64,000 nucleotides of DNA. It comes from Morinoia aosen. Lineage: Eukaryota > Arthropoda > Malacostraca > Amphipoda > Talitridae. Location: NCBI GenBank assembly GCA_030386875.1, contig CM059575.1, positions 15,958,293 through 16,022,292 of the forward strand, written 5' to 3'. Position numbers and translations under genes: made by a program. The notes below the pieces were generated by a model, which searched no databases, was not told where the DNA came from, and saw only the letters and a program-made list of their open reading frames with translations. Shown here piece by piece: positions 35,368-47,848 of this stretch (positions are counted from its first letter, which is position 1; every line of letters starts with the position of its first letter).

Positions 35368-35997
35368 TACTGAGTGTTTCAGAACACGAGGTACAAAACT
35401 GCACATCAAGTAGAAAATGGCCAAATAAACACTTTTTGTCCTATGAAATTTTCCCCCAAAAAATCGGGGTTGGGAGGTATTAGGTGTTTATTGTTTTTAA
35501 GGTTGAAATTTAATGGCACAATTACTCGCGGTATTGATTCTGAATTTACTTTACAAAAATTGTTCAAAATGTGTTCCACCTACATCTATGCACTTTTCGA
35601 ATGTTAGCCTTAACGGCTGCCGAATATTAGGAAACACGTCTGGCATTAAGGTATCTCACCTGCAGCCACTGCAATTCTGGCCACAAGATCTTCCTCAGAC
35701 TCAATGGGTGTAGCATAGACAAGGCTCTTCACGTGTCCCAAAAATTGAAATCGAGTGGAGTCATTTCAGGAGATCTAGGAGGTCATGCAACTAGCACATT
35801 TCGCCCGATCTTCGTAAATTTAAAATAAATATTGCGAGTAGTTTATTCATTAAATTTCACCCTTAAAAACAATAAACTGCTAATATCTCAATGTCTCTTT
35901 CTTCGGAAAATTTTATAGAAGAAAAAGTTTTTATTTGGATATCTTCTAGTTGGTGTGCAATTTTTTGCCTCTTATTCTGAATCTGAAACACCCTGTA
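35368..35997 (-). mobile_element. mariner-like relic with transposase C-terminus (left arm)
   Basis: The ends TACTGAGTGTTTCAG and, inverted, TACAGGGTGTTTCAG begin inverted repeats of about 150 bp that share AATTTTCC and GTTTATTGTTTTTAAGG. On the minus strand the interior still reads HVKSLVYATPIESEEDLVAR, the usual end of mariner-type DDE transposases (preceded by a TPLDF-like motif), but with stops and frame changes. So this is a deleted mariner relic. The mirror copy is 41519-42148. Confidence 0.75.
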
Positions 35998-37124
35998 TAT
36001 TACTGACAAGTGTTTTCTGAGTAGGTAATGTAGGCATTGTCTACACTGAGAAGCATAGATATGTATTAACAGTTTTTTATTAGTAAGTATGCACTAATTC
36101 AGTGAAATTATAATAGTTAATTCAATGACTATGCTTCAAATCCCCAAAATTATGTATACGTGCAGATAAGGTAGGCCAGATTTGCACACTGCCTTTTCTT
36201 CTCTGTACCTACACTATGCAGGGTAACAATGCAGAAAAGGTGTCATATTATTGCTCAACTCTATGTTACATTTCGGCTATATATGATAAGCAAACGTTGT
36301 TCTTCTTTCATCGCAGGGTTCTGACGTTTTCGGAACGTTTTTTTACGAATAAAAGTCACTTCTAGTTTCTTTACGTGTAATATGATACTATCTCTTATTT
36401 TCGTCCAACTTTTTACTTTGTATTGGACACTTTGTTATTTTAATAAACGCCCAGGTTCTTCTCATTTCGTGTTTTTTGGAGCAATTTGAAACGTTTCCAG
36501 CAAGAGAATTTGTACTATCGCATAAATGCAAAAACCATTGCAGCTGAGATAGTGCATTGTTTTCAGTTACAATGTGTGTGTGTGACTGTAAGTGAAGTTT
36601 TTGCTGGTGTGTGTAATTATTTTCATTGCAGCTCGTTTACATCGTATTTTAATTTTTTTCAAGTGTCTCAATGCCGATATAGATAACCTTACAACATTTC
36701 CAAATCTTCCTTAACAAGAAGTAATTAATTATATAATGCTACAAAACGAATACTATTTCAGGTTCTAAAAATATATCAACATAATTATAAAATTCTTCAT
36801 TTCAGCGCATACTTGCTTAGAAACTGGGGAGTGATACGAAGATAAAAATTAAACATGATGATGATATAGTGAAATGCAATATAACTCTGAAAGAACCAAA
36901 TTACATTCAAGGAATAACTTGAGAAATGAGCAGAAATTTTTATTATTAAAGACCATCCCACTTTTTCAACTTTTTTAGTCCGATTCGTTTGAAAGTTGGC
37001 CAGTATATGTATTTTGTAAAAGTAAACCTTTTTTACTCCCGTCATTTTTTCGATTTAGGGCTTACTTTTTTTTTTTTGACGAAAAATGTGTTTTTGGTAT
37101 ATTTTTATTGAAATTTCAGATTGG

Positions 37125-38095
37125 GACTCCTCCTTCAGTTTTTGATGCTAGAACAAAAAAAGAGACAGTTTTAGAACCCTTGGAACATTTCTAACAAACG
37201 TGCGTTCAGTTTTTTCCAAATTCAAATTTTTTCTATTTTTTCAAAAATTTTTAAAATTTCAAAAATCAGCAACAATTTTTTAGGTTTAGAGCTATATATT
37301 TTTTCAAAGAATTCGAATTTGAAAAAAGCCGAACAAGCGTTTGTTAGAAATGTTTCAAGGATTCTAAAACTGTCTTTGGATTTGTTCTAGCATCAAAACT
37401 CGAGAACTAGTCGCAGGATGAATGTTGAAAATTCAAAGTGTTGGGTATAAGCAAAAAATAAAATTTTGTGTTGAAGTGTAATATAATGAACAATTGATGT
37501 AATTGAATGCAGTTTTAATTTTTATTTTGATACTTCCCATACATAACTTCATATTCAAACTGTGAATTGTGATTTCATAAAAAAAAAATTATAAAAATTT
37601 TTACTCATTTATCAAAAAAAATTTTTTTTTCTTTTTTCAGTCTGATTCTTATGAAATTTGACTATGATATGTAACCTTTGAAAAGAAACACAATTGATTC
37701 TATTCATTTTTTCGATTCAGGCCTTAGATTTTGCAAAAATTTGACATATTGGTTTTTAGGTATTGATATTTCACTAATATTGATTTTTCAAAATGGGACT
37801 CCTCCTTCAGTTTTGATGCTAGGACAAAAAAAAATGCAGTTTTAGAATCCCTGAAACATTTTTAACACACTCACGTTCAGCTTTTTTTCCATTTCCTATT
37901 TGTTCTCTTTATATATGGGGTCAAAATCAGGAAAAATTTAAAAAATTTGGGTGCTTTTCATTGATATCGATATTTCAAAATGGGACTCCTCCTTCAGTTT
38001 TGATGCTAGAACAAAAACAAATGCAGTTTTAGAATCCTTGAAGCATTTCTAACAAACGCTCGTTCGGCTTTTTTCCATTTCTCATTTGTTCTCTT
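37125..38095. repeat. subrepeats of about 100 bp within the hAT (three direct, one inverted)
   Basis: The phrase GGGACTCCTCCTTCAGTTTT, then GATGCTAGAACAAA, CAGTTTTAGAA and CATTTCTAACAAACG, occurs at about 37125, 37795 and 37979. It occurs inverted at about 37331-37405. A GC-rich hairpin (CCCCCCCCGCGGGAGGGG) lies nearby at 38144-38168. The mirror set lies at about 39420-40380 in the right arm. Confidence 0.85.
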
Positions 38096-38334
38096 TTTAT
38101 ATGGGGTCAAAATCGGGAAAATTGAAATATTTTGGTCCCTTTACCCCCCCCGCGGGAGGGGGGGGGGAATTATTGTCGTAGCGCCATAAAATTTTAGGAA
38201 CGAATAGTCTACCACCTAAAGGTCCTTCTACAACAAAAACATGCAAAATGACCATGACATCGACAGGATCTGGCAAGGGCCTGGGATGGTCTCCTACATG
38301 TTAACTTGACTTAAAAGCAGGGTTGCGGAGTCGG

Positions 38335-38560
38335 AGTCGGAGTCGGGAGTCGGAGTCGCCGGAGTCGGATGTTTTAGGGTGGAGTCGGAGTCGGAGTCGG
38401 AGTCGCTTCTCTGAAGTGTGGTGGAGTCGGAGTCGGAGTCGGAGTCGCTACTCTGAAGTGTGATGGAGTCGGAGTCGGAGTCGGAGTCGCTTTTCCGAAT
38501 GTGGTGGAGTCGGAGTCGGAGTCGTTCATTCGGATGTGGTAGAGTCGTGGTTGGAGTCGC
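38335..38560. repeat. subterminal GGAGTC hexamer array (other end of the hAT)
   Basis: Units of three to four GGAGTC hexamers alternate with a spacer like GCTTCTCTGAAGTGTGGT, again about 42 bases. It is the opposite end of the inner copy. The matching end of the outer copy is 46290-46515. The spacer differs from that at the other end, so the two arrays arose or were homogenised separately. Confidence 0.9.
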
Positions 38561-41518
38561 TCTTTTTTGGTGTCTTCGATTCTAATTTTTGCTAAAAATT
38601 ATTTATAATTCTTTAAAACTAAAAGTAAACCAAAACAGAGTTAGAATGCATTGCTGAAAAATCTAAAAAATACGCAATGTTTTTGTTGATTGTTTTGTTC
38701 TAAGTTTGAAACAGCGTATTTATTCCTATCACCTAATACCGTCATGTTATCTAGTCATTGAGGGTTTGCACAGATATATATGAGAAACCTACGAGTGCGA
38801 AATATAATTTTTGTACCCAGCATTGATGAATATTTTGTAGTTAAAAGCAGGAATTAGTAATTGAAAGCATCGCAAATTCATTCTGTATATTTCTGTTTTG
38901 TTCATTTTTCCTTCAATTAATACATAGGAACTGGAAAATAGTATTAAATGTGTTGCAAGTTACTTGTAGAACATTTCAGCTGATGCAATACATTGTACTC
39001 ACATAAAGAGTGGTAACTCTGTATGCTCAAAATGATGCATGGATTGATAATGATCATAAACATTTCTAGTCTTTAGGTTATGATTCATTGCCAATGAGTA
39101 GTCTTTGCCGAAACCTGAAGCTATGGTCTAGTGCACAAAGACTTCTGGTTTTCAAGTCATGTTATCAAAATTTATATGGCTTCCGTGCTTTTAAGTCAAG
39201 TTAACATGTAGGAGACCATCCCAGGCCCTTGCCAGATCCTGTCGATGTCATGGTCATTTTGCATGTTTTTGTTGTAGAAGGACCTTTAGGTGGTAGACTA
39301 TTCGTTCCTAAAATTTTATGGCGCTACGACAATAATTCCCCCCCCTCCCGCGGGGGGGGTGAAGGGACCAAAATATTTCAATTTTCCCGATTTTGACCCC
39401 ATATAAAAAGAGAACAAATGAGAAATGGAAAAAAGCCGAACGAGCGTTTGTTAGAAATGTTCCAAGGATTCTAAAACTGCATTTGTTTTTGTTCTAGCAT
39501 CAAAACTGAAGGAGGAGTCCCATTTTGAAATATCGATATCAATGAAAAGCACCCAAATTTTTTTAACTTTTTCCTGATTTTGACCCCATATATAAAGAGA
39601 ACAAATAGGAAATGGAAAAAAAGCTGAACGTGAGTGTGTTAAAAATGTTTCAGGGATTCTAAAACTGCATTTTTTTTTGTCCTAGCATCAAAACTGAAGG
39701 AGGAGTCCCATTTTGAAATATCAATATTAGTGAAATATCAATACCTAAAAACCAATATGTCAAATTTTTGCAAAATCTAAGGCCTGAATCGAAAAAATGA
39801 ATAGAATCAATTGTGTTTCTTTTCAAAGGTTACATATCATAGTCAAATTTCATAAGAATCAGACTGAAAAAAGAAAAAAAATTTTTTTTTGATGAGTAAA
39901 AATTTTTATAATTTTTTTTTTATGAAATCACAATTCACAGTTTGAATATGAAGTTATGTATGGGAAGTATCGAAATAAAAATTAAAACTGCATTCAATTA
40001 CATCAATTGTTCATTATATTACACTTCAACACAAAATTTTATTTTTTGCTTATACCCAACACTTTGAATTTTCAACATTCATCCTGCGACTAGTTCTCGA
40101 GTTTTGATGCTAGAACAAATCCAAAGACAGTTTTAGAATCCTTGAAACATTTCTAACAAACGCTTGTTCGGCTTTTTTCAAATTCGAATTCTTTGAAAAA
40201 ATATATAGCTCTAAACCTAAAAAATTGTTGCTGATTTTTGAAATTTTAAAAATTTTTGAAAAAATAGAAAAAATTTGAATTTGGAAAAAACTGAACGCAC
40301 GTTTGCTAGAAATGTTCCAAGGGTTCTAAAACTGTCTTTTTTTTGTTCTAGCATCAAAACTGAAGGAGGAGTCCCAATCTGAAATTTCAATAAAAATATA
40401 CCAAAAACACATTTTTCGTCAAAAAAAAAAAGTAAGCCCTAAATCGAAAAAATGACGGGAGTAAAAAAGGTTTACTTTTACAAAATACATATACTGGCCA
40501 ACTTTCAAACGAATCGGACTAAAAAAGTTGAAAAAGTGGGATGGTCTTTAATAATAAAAATTTCTGCTCATTTCTCAAGTTATTCCTTGAATGTAATTTG
40601 GTTCTTTCAGAGTTATATTGCATTTCACTATATCATCATCATGTTTAATTTTTATCTTCGTATCACTCCCCAGTTTCTAAGCAAGTATGCGCTGAAATGA
40701 AGAATTTTATAATTATGTTGATATATTTTTAGAACCTGAAATAGTATTAGTTTTGTAGCATTATATAATTAATTACTTCTTGTTAAGGAAGATTTGGAAA
40801 TGTTGTAAGGTTATCTATATCGGCATTGAGACACTTGAAAAAAATTAAAATACGATGTAAACGAGCTGCAATGAAAATAATTACACACACCAGCAAAAAC
40901 TTCACTTACAGTCACACACACACATTGTAACTGAAAACAATGCACTATCTCAGCTGCAATGGTTTTTGCATTTATGCGATAGTACAAATTCTCTTGCTGG
41001 AAACGTTTCAAATTGCTCCAAAAAACACGAAATGAGAAGAACCTGGGCGTTTATTAAAATAACAAATAGCAATAATATGACAATGTAGACAAATACAAAG
41101 TAAAAAGTTGGACGAAAATAAGAGATAGTATCATATTACACGTAAAGAAACTAGAAGTGACTTTTATTCGTAAAAAAACGTTCCGAAAACGTCAGAACCC
41201 TGCGATGAAAGAAGAACAACGTTTGCTTATCATATATAGCCGAAATGTAACATAGAGTTGAGCAATAATATGACACCTTTTCTGCATTGTTACCCTGCAT
41301 AGTGTAGGTACAGAGAAGAAAAGGCAGTGTGCAAATCTGGCCTACCTTATCTGCACGTATACATAATTTTGGGGATTTGAAGCATAGTCATTGAATTAAC
41401 TATTATAGTTTCACTGAATTAGTGCATACTTACTAATAAAAAACTGTTAATACATATCTATGCTTCTCAGTGTAGACAATGCCTACATTACCTACTCAGA
41501 AAACACTTGTCAGTAATA

Positions 41519-42148
41519 TACAGGGTGTTTCAGATTCAGAATAAGAGGCAAAAAATTGCACACCAACTAGAAGATATCAAAATAGAAACTTTTTCTTCTA
41601 TAAAATTTTCCGAAGAAAGAGACATTGAGATATTAGCAGTTTATTGTTTTTAAGGGTGAAATTTAATGAATAAATTACTCGCAATATTTATTTTAAATTT
41701 ACGAAGATCGGGCGAAATGTGCTAGTTGCATGACCTCCTAGATCTCCTGAAATGACTCCACTCGATTTCAATTTTTGGGACACGTGAAGAGCCTTGTCTA
41801 TGCTACACCCATTGAGTCTGAGGAAGATCTTGTGGCCAGAATTGCAGTGGCTGCAGGTGAGATACCTTAATGCCAGACGTGTTTCCTAATATTCGGCAGC
41901 CGTTAAGGCTAACATTCGAAAAGTGCATAGATGTAGGTGGAACACATTTTGAACAATTTTTGTAAAGTAAATTCAGAATCAATACCGCGAGTAATTGTGC
42001 CATTAAATTTCAACCTTAAAAACAATAAACACCTAATACCTCCCAACCCCGATTTTTTGGGGGAAAATTTCATAGGACAAAAAGTGTTTATTTGGCCATT
42101 TTCTACTTGATGTGCAGTTTTGTACCTCGTGTTCTGAAACACTCAGTA
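41519..42148 (+). mobile_element. mariner-like relic (right arm copy)
   Basis: This is the mirror of 35368-35997. Here the transposase remnant reads on the plus strand at about 41720-41870. Confidence 0.75.
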
Positions 42149-43390
42149 TTCCTAATTGTGTACACGACTCGTCATAAATGACGGGATTCGATATTGTCTG
42201 TATAGAAATCTTTCAGATGTGGACCATAAAGAAATATTTCCATCCTAATAGCACCCGCGATTAAAATATTCTAATACTTGTGCACTGGTGAAACTCGCAT
42301 CACAGATACAGTAGTTAAGCATCTTTAAGAGCGTGAAAGGGAGACAGATCAACCAACAAAGACGAACAGCCAATTTTGTTTGTTCAATGAAATTTCCTGT
42401 TGAATATTTTCCGTATTTCTGATGGCGGCTTTGTGGAAGAAAAAGTTTTCTTCAGTTGGCCTCTCTTAGTTTACAGACAAAAATTTTAAACTGATGAAAT
42501 GAGATCTTTTTGTTCGTTCCCTTTTGTTTTGCAGCTGCATCTTTTTTTTCGATTTTTGTGTTTAAATTTAACTTTCTATAATTAAGCATGTTTGCGCTTC
42601 TAGCAGACCTGCATTAACCTTAAATAGCTTTAATTAAAATTACTTGTTACGCCTTGGCGTTCACTCATTAAATTATCTTTGAGCTTGCTCTGCTTGGGCA
42701 GCATGTCGCCCTTTTAACAAAAGTTGGTCTGGTACCTCTAACTTATTTCTCTTGCGTAAGAAGCAGTCTCTTTCTGCGACTTGAACTTCTCGACCCGGCT
42801 TTTGCAGCCTCTTGAATAGACACTTATTATTCAAGGTGATTAATTGTCAAATAATTGTTAAAATCTTAGTGCTATATGCAATCTTGCAATAAGATACGAT
42901 ATCCAGCTGGTCGGCGACCGGACATCTTGAAACCCTGTATCTCTCTACTCAGAACGCCTCTAAAATTTCCTACCGGAGTACCGTACTGATGACCGGCCGC
43001 GTCCATTGGGTGTCTTCTATTTTTAGCGAGTATCGTTTTAAAAACTAACCGCACGTTAAAGAAGATCTTCGGTCTCTATTTTAAAGGAATTTAATAATAA
43101 AAATATTACAGAGGACGCTGGTGAGCGTACTGTTGGAATCCTCAAGGTCTGCCTAACTTGGGTACGGTTTCTCTTTTTGCGCAGGAGAAAAGGGAAACGA
43201 TTTGCTGTTGTTCCCTTGAAGTTCTTCTGTATTTGAAATAAATGTTCGAGCAGTTGCCCTTAAGTTTTAAATCCTAAAACTCCATTGTATTAACATAGGA
43301 GAGATTACGCTCACGAAATAGCTAAACCTATTTATTAATTTGTTCAAAGGAGGCACTTGACCATTTATTGTATAAGAACAATCAATACTA

Positions 43391-44168
43391 TACTGGGTGT
43401 CCCACAAAAATGTCCTGGACTTTTTAATTGATAATATCTCCGCTTTAAATTAACATATTTTAATTTTCTTTTATTTACAATTTATTCAATTTTGTTTCCT
43501 TTTGAAATAGTTTAAGTTTTTGAAAATCAGTTGAATAAACTTTAAGATGATCGATTTACTGAAAGGGGTAGAAAAATTGTTCAAAGGGAAAGTTTTAAAA
43601 ACAACACTGGTGTTCTTCTTCATTCCTCAATGCCTACTGTTAAGAATAATTTCATAACGATGTATCGTGCATACAACTAAGTATTTAAACCCTCTGAAAG
43701 GTTTCAAGTTTCAAGTGTTCTCAATTATAGTGTTTCAAGGACTGATAAAAAACGGTGGAATAATGGGTAAAACTCTTCGTTCAATGGTGGCTAGAAGTAA
43801 TACTTGCCTTGAGAGAAATGGAGGGTATGTCGTTGGATACTAAAATTACCTCATTTATTTAAACGTTATATAAGGTAATGATTTGTTACTCTTTAAAATT
43901 TTTGTGTGTTCAGTTTTATGGAAACTACAAAATAAGGAAGAATATCAATATTGTTTTGAAAACTTTTCCTCTGAACAATTAATTTTTCTGCTCGTTTCAG
44001 TAAATTGGACATTCTACAGTGGTTATTCAACCGATTTTCAAAAATTTAAATTATTCGAAAAGGAAACAAAATTTACTACATTGTGAAAAAAGGCAATTGA
44101 AATATGTTAATTTAAAGCTGAGATATAATTAATTAAAAATCGGGGACATTTTTATAGGACACCCGGTA
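43391..44168. mobile_element. mariner-like non-autonomous element (right arm copy)
   Basis: This is the mirror image of 33348-34125, carried along in the second hAT copy. The ends read TACTGGGTGTCCCAC and GGACACCCGGTA. Confidence 0.75.
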
Positions 44169-46540
44169 TAATAAAAAGCCAGGTGTCCGTCAATGATAAG
44201 TATATGTTCTCGTGCGTTAGTTCCCCTATCTCATTACAACGGGAATCTGCTTGCTTGGACAGTATCATAAATACCATCGAAATATGAAAAACCTGGCATC
44301 TGCTCACTTATGTTTATAAGTAAAAAACATTGCGTGAAAATCTAATCAACTGTCAAGAAAATGCGACTCATCGCATTTAAATTTCAAAGGCATTTAAATG
44401 CTTAAAAGTAATGACAAATTTTTTAAAAACCTCTTGCGAACAATAATTTAAATTACAATTCAGGTAGGTATTATGTTATACAATTTGATTGGTTGTTGTT
44501 TGCGTTTGTGACGTTTTTAAAGATGCTTAATGACCTTATCTGTGATACGAGTTTTACCAGTGCACAAGTACGAGAATACTGTATTTTAATCGCGGGTACT
44601 ATTACAATGGATATATTTGTTTGCCATTTTTATCTTGAGATTTTTTTAAAACGATACCATTGGATCCCGTCATTTTTGACCAATCACGTACACTAGTATC
44701 TTGATTATTAACAATCTGTAGTCAATTTAAAAGTCGTTCGCTAATAAAGAATATAATGAACATATGCACAGGTTTCGAAACCTGCAACCGTTTACTACTA
44801 AGAATGAGTGTCGTGTGTTTATTTATACGTTTTGTGTCACGCTGTTAAGAATAATTGATAGGAAAAAAATAGCACTGGCGGTCTTGGTTCCAGTTCACGG
44901 TCAATTAATACACTCATTTTAGTTGTGCAATAGCTCTGTAATAAGTCACTTTCATCACAATTAGAGCGATCCAGAGCCTTATATACTCAAGTTTGTATCG
45001 TGAATACCGAGTTCGGCGGGGTATTGCATATTGAAATATGCTGTATTGTATATTACAATATACTGTATTGCAATGTACTGTATTGCATATTACAATATAC
45101 ATACACAAGTTCGCAGTTGCTTTCAGTAATGCTGAATTTCTGTATCTTGGATACGACACGAATGGCTATAACTACTTCTCTTGCGGCTCAAAAATGCTGT
45201 GTTCTGAGTGTTTATTACTCTTATAAGAAAATTAAGTTACCTTTGGAATAAGCTGAAAGCATGGAAACTCCACTCAAACGAAAATTTGTTGAAGAAAGGT
45301 ATTGAATCTTGTCATTTTTTACGGACTGTGTACACTAGTTAAGAAATAAAATATTCATCTTATAAATTATGAATAGGTGAAGTTGGAGTCACAAAATTGT
45401 GAATAGGCGGAGTCGGTGTTGGAGTCGCCAAATTCTGGAGAAATGGAGTCGGAGTCGCCAAATTCTGAAAAGGTGGAGTCGGAGTCGGAGTCGGAGTCGC
45501 CAAATTCTGAAAAGGTGGAGTCGGAGTCGGAGTCGGAGTCGCCAAATTCTGAAAAGGTGGAGTCGGAGTCGGAGTCGGAGTCGGAGTCGCCAAATTCTGG
45601 AAAGGTGGAGTCGGAGTCGGAGTCGGAGTGGCAAATTTATTCCACCGACTCCGCAACCCTGCTTAAAAGCACGGAAGCCATATAAATTTTGATAACATGA
45701 CTTGAAAACCAGAAGTCTTTGTGCACTAGACCATAGCTTCAGGTTTCGGCAAAGACTACTCATTGGCAATGAATCATAACCTAAAGACTAGAAATGTTTA
45801 TGATCATTATCAATCAATGCATTATTTTGAGCATACAGAGTTACCACTCTTTATGTGAGTACAATGTATTGCATCAGCTGAAATGTTCTACAAGTAACTT
45901 GCAACACATTTAATACTATTTTCCAGTTCCTATGTATTAATTGAAGGAAAAATGAACAAAACAGAAATATACAGAATGAATTTGCGATGCTTTCAATTAC
46001 TAATTCCTGCTTTTAACTACAAAATATTCATCAATGCTGGGTACAAAAATTATATTTCGCACTCGTAGGTTTCTCATATATATCTGTGCAAACCCTCAAT
46101 GACTAGATAACATGACGGTATTAGGTGATAGGAATAAATACGCTGTTTCAAACTTAGAACAAAACAATCAACAAAAACATTGCGTATTTTTAGATTTTTC
46201 AGCAATGCATTCTAACTCTGTTTTGGTTTACTTTTAGTTTTAAAGAATTATAAATAATTTTTAGCAAAAATTAGAATCGAAGACACCAAAAAAGAGCGAC
46301 TCCAACCACGACTCTACCACATCCGAATGAACGACTCCGACTCCGACTCCACCACATTCGGAAAAGCGACTCCGACTCCGACTCCGACTCCATCACACTT
46401 CAGAGTAGCGACTCCGACTCCGACTCCGACTCCACCACACTTCAGAGAAGCGACTCCGACTCCGACTCCGACTCCACCCTAAAACATCCGACTCCGGCGA
46501 CTCCGACTCCCGACTCCGACTCCGCAACCCTGCATGCAGG

Positions 46541-47162
46541 ATCGTACAGGATGAAGAAACTAACTCGCAGATATGTTTGGTGGCCAAACTTGGACAAAGA
46601 CTTAGAAAAACGACTAAGTCATGCAGCGAGTGTCTGAGCACCTGAGCAGCACCGATGAAAGCTGAACTCCATCCGTGGGAATGGCCGGCAAAGCCTTGAC
46701 ATCGCACACACATAGACTATGCGGGCCCAATGGATGGAAAATAATATCTAGTGACCTTGGATACACACTCTAAGTGGGTTGAAAATTTTCCCAAAACTAC
46801 TTCACCCTCAAGTGTAATGATCTCGTGCCTGAAGCACACTGTTGCGATCTTTGGATTTCCGGTAACCATTGTTTCGGACTACGCAACGTATTTCACATAA
46901 GCAGAGTTCTAAGAATTTGTGAAGGCATGTGGTATGCGGCATATTACGAGCGCACCGTACCATCCTTCAATTAATGGCCTGGTAGAACATATGGCACAAA
47001 CGTTTAAGAAGAATATACGGTAGTAAACTGAACCCCTGCGCCTAACACTTGACATGTTTCTGTTCAACTATCGGCTAACATCTCACACAACAACAGGTGT
47101 TATGCCCGCCGAGCTAATGTTGGGCAGGAAGGTTCGCTCCCGTCTTGACCTACTGTGACCGT
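46541..47162 (+). mobile_element. Gypsy-1 integrase segment (fossil)
   Basis: Integrase similarity resumes directly after the hAT target duplication: SYRMKKLTRRYVWWPNLDKD, then a core with ITSAPYHPS-like text and PAELMLGRKVRSRLDLL at the end. This is Ty3/Gypsy integrase, broken in several places. It stops where an LTR fragment of another family begins at 47163. Confidence 0.75.
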
Positions 47163-47378
47163 TGTCGATACCGTCGTGCGGTCGAAGTGTGAGTTCGAGG
47201 AAAAGGGGCTTTCTTCTGTGCAGCTGCCTATTCCGGGGCGCTTGCTTTTTCCCGCCACTGCCTTACCTGAGGTTCGTGTGGGTGCCGCCTACGCCGTAAT
47301 TTGTCCGTTAGAGCAACAGAAAAGAATTTCTGTTGGTGCTGAACTACGGCGGTAGCGTTAGGAAGACGTCCAACTGTC
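47163..47378 (+). mobile_element. fragment of LTR family C
   Basis: From TGTCGATACCGTCGTGCG onward this matches, in inverse orientation, the outer 220 bases of solo LTR C (48337-49316). Shared segments include TGAGGTTCGTGTGGGT, CGCCTACGCCGTAA and TTAGGAAGACG. It starts exactly at an LTR end and then diverges. The other LTR end (CCTGACA) was not found, so the copy is truncated. Confidence 0.7.
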
Positions 47379-47848
47379 TACTCCGTAATCGTCTGTTGGG
47401 GCTTCTCAGGATAATCCCTGATTTACAAAACTACGATAGTTGTAGTTCGTACGTTAAACTTCCCGAGAGTATCAAAATCCTTTACACATTGAGAGAATTT
47501 AAAACCAAACTAGCTCGTCATCTTGCGTCTAAACAATAATTGTTTCAGAACATACTGAATAAGTATTTACGAATCTCCTTTGCTCATTATCCCATCTTTC
47601 AATGCATTATACAACAGTTTTGTAGTGTGCATATGTATTATGATTTTTTGTATGTTAATATTTGCATAAATGTATACGTATGTATATGTGTATGTATACG
47701 TGTTATGTGTACACTGCGTGTTAAATTATTACCGAGATAACATTTTTTCGATTATTTCAGAAGCCATGCGATAAAATGGCTCAGAAACTTCAGGAAATGT
47801 TGGAAATACTATTCCACTATAACAGTTAACAAATAAAATAATTTAAAT
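47379..47848. other. unassigned spacer
   Basis: An open stretch (47333-47539) ends LREFKTKLARHLASKQ, which loosely resembles C-termini of some LINE ORF2 proteins. The evidence is too thin for a call. A TATACGTATG microsatellite lies at 47660-47705. Confidence 0.3.

Larger units (their letters stand above)
38318..45661 (-). mobile_element. inner hAT-like element, same family, inverted
   Basis: This 7344-bp copy has the same termini (CAGGGTTGCGGAGTCGG at 38318; CCGACTCCGCAACCCTG ending 45661) and its own perfect 8-bp duplication CTTAAAAG (38310-38317 and 45662-45669). The matching unoccupied site lies in this copy at 39188-39195. It is the reverse complement of the outer copy, with only scattered differences and small repeat-number changes, so the two copies are recently related. 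The pair forms inverted arms 31861-38317 and 39188-45661 around an 870-bp loop (38318-39187). The loop is itself repeated, inverted, at 45670-46532. Confidence 0.92.
31861..46532 (+). mobile_element. outer hAT-like element, split by a reversed copy of itself
   Basis: Both ends carry CAGGGTTGCGGAGTCGG (left 31861; right 46516-46532 in reverse). They are flanked by a perfect 8-bp duplication CATGCAGG (31853-31860, 46533-46540), as in the hAT superfamily. Its own sequence is 31861-38317 plus 45670-46532, about 7.3 kb. Between these lies a second copy, 38318-45661, in the opposite direction. No transposase-like frame longer than about 83 codons was found, so the element is non-autonomous despite its length. 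It carries two internal mariner-like elements, inverted internal repeats and hexamer arrays at both ends. It inserted into the integrase region of Gypsy-1. Confidence 0.9.
19440..47162 (+). mobile_element. Gypsy-1: old Ty3/Gypsy retrotransposon, shredded by nested insertions
   Basis: Remains of one plus-strand Ty3/Gypsy element are spread over 27.7 kb because later elements inserted into it. The left LTR ends at about 19763 (GAATATTACA), followed by a primer-binding-like TTGACAACGAGG. The LTR start is not resolved. Gag lies at 19882-20440 and after 28747, protease, reverse transcriptase and RNase H at about 29350-31383, and integrase at 46541-47162. Insertions into it are Gypsy-2 (20441-28742), a LINE-2 derivative (28944-29209), a probable solo LTR (31384-31832) and the nested hAT pair (31861-46532). 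The element is a fossil with many breaks and no visible 3' LTR. It is the oldest layer of this block. Confidence 0.75.

Noticed and set aside
36486-36686. Small protein genes duplicated in both hAT arms
   Set aside because: Duplication follows from the inverted hAT copies. The frames are short, unrelated to transposases and have no supporting features.
31861-46532. Assembly artefact as the source of the palindrome
   Set aside because: Two different perfect 8-bp duplications at exactly the right places, plus scattered differences between arms, are better explained by two transpositions. Long-read confirmation would still help.
47333-47539. LINE ORF2 C-terminal remnant
   Set aside because: Only a short LREFKTKL-like phrase resembles such proteins, which is not enough to support a call.
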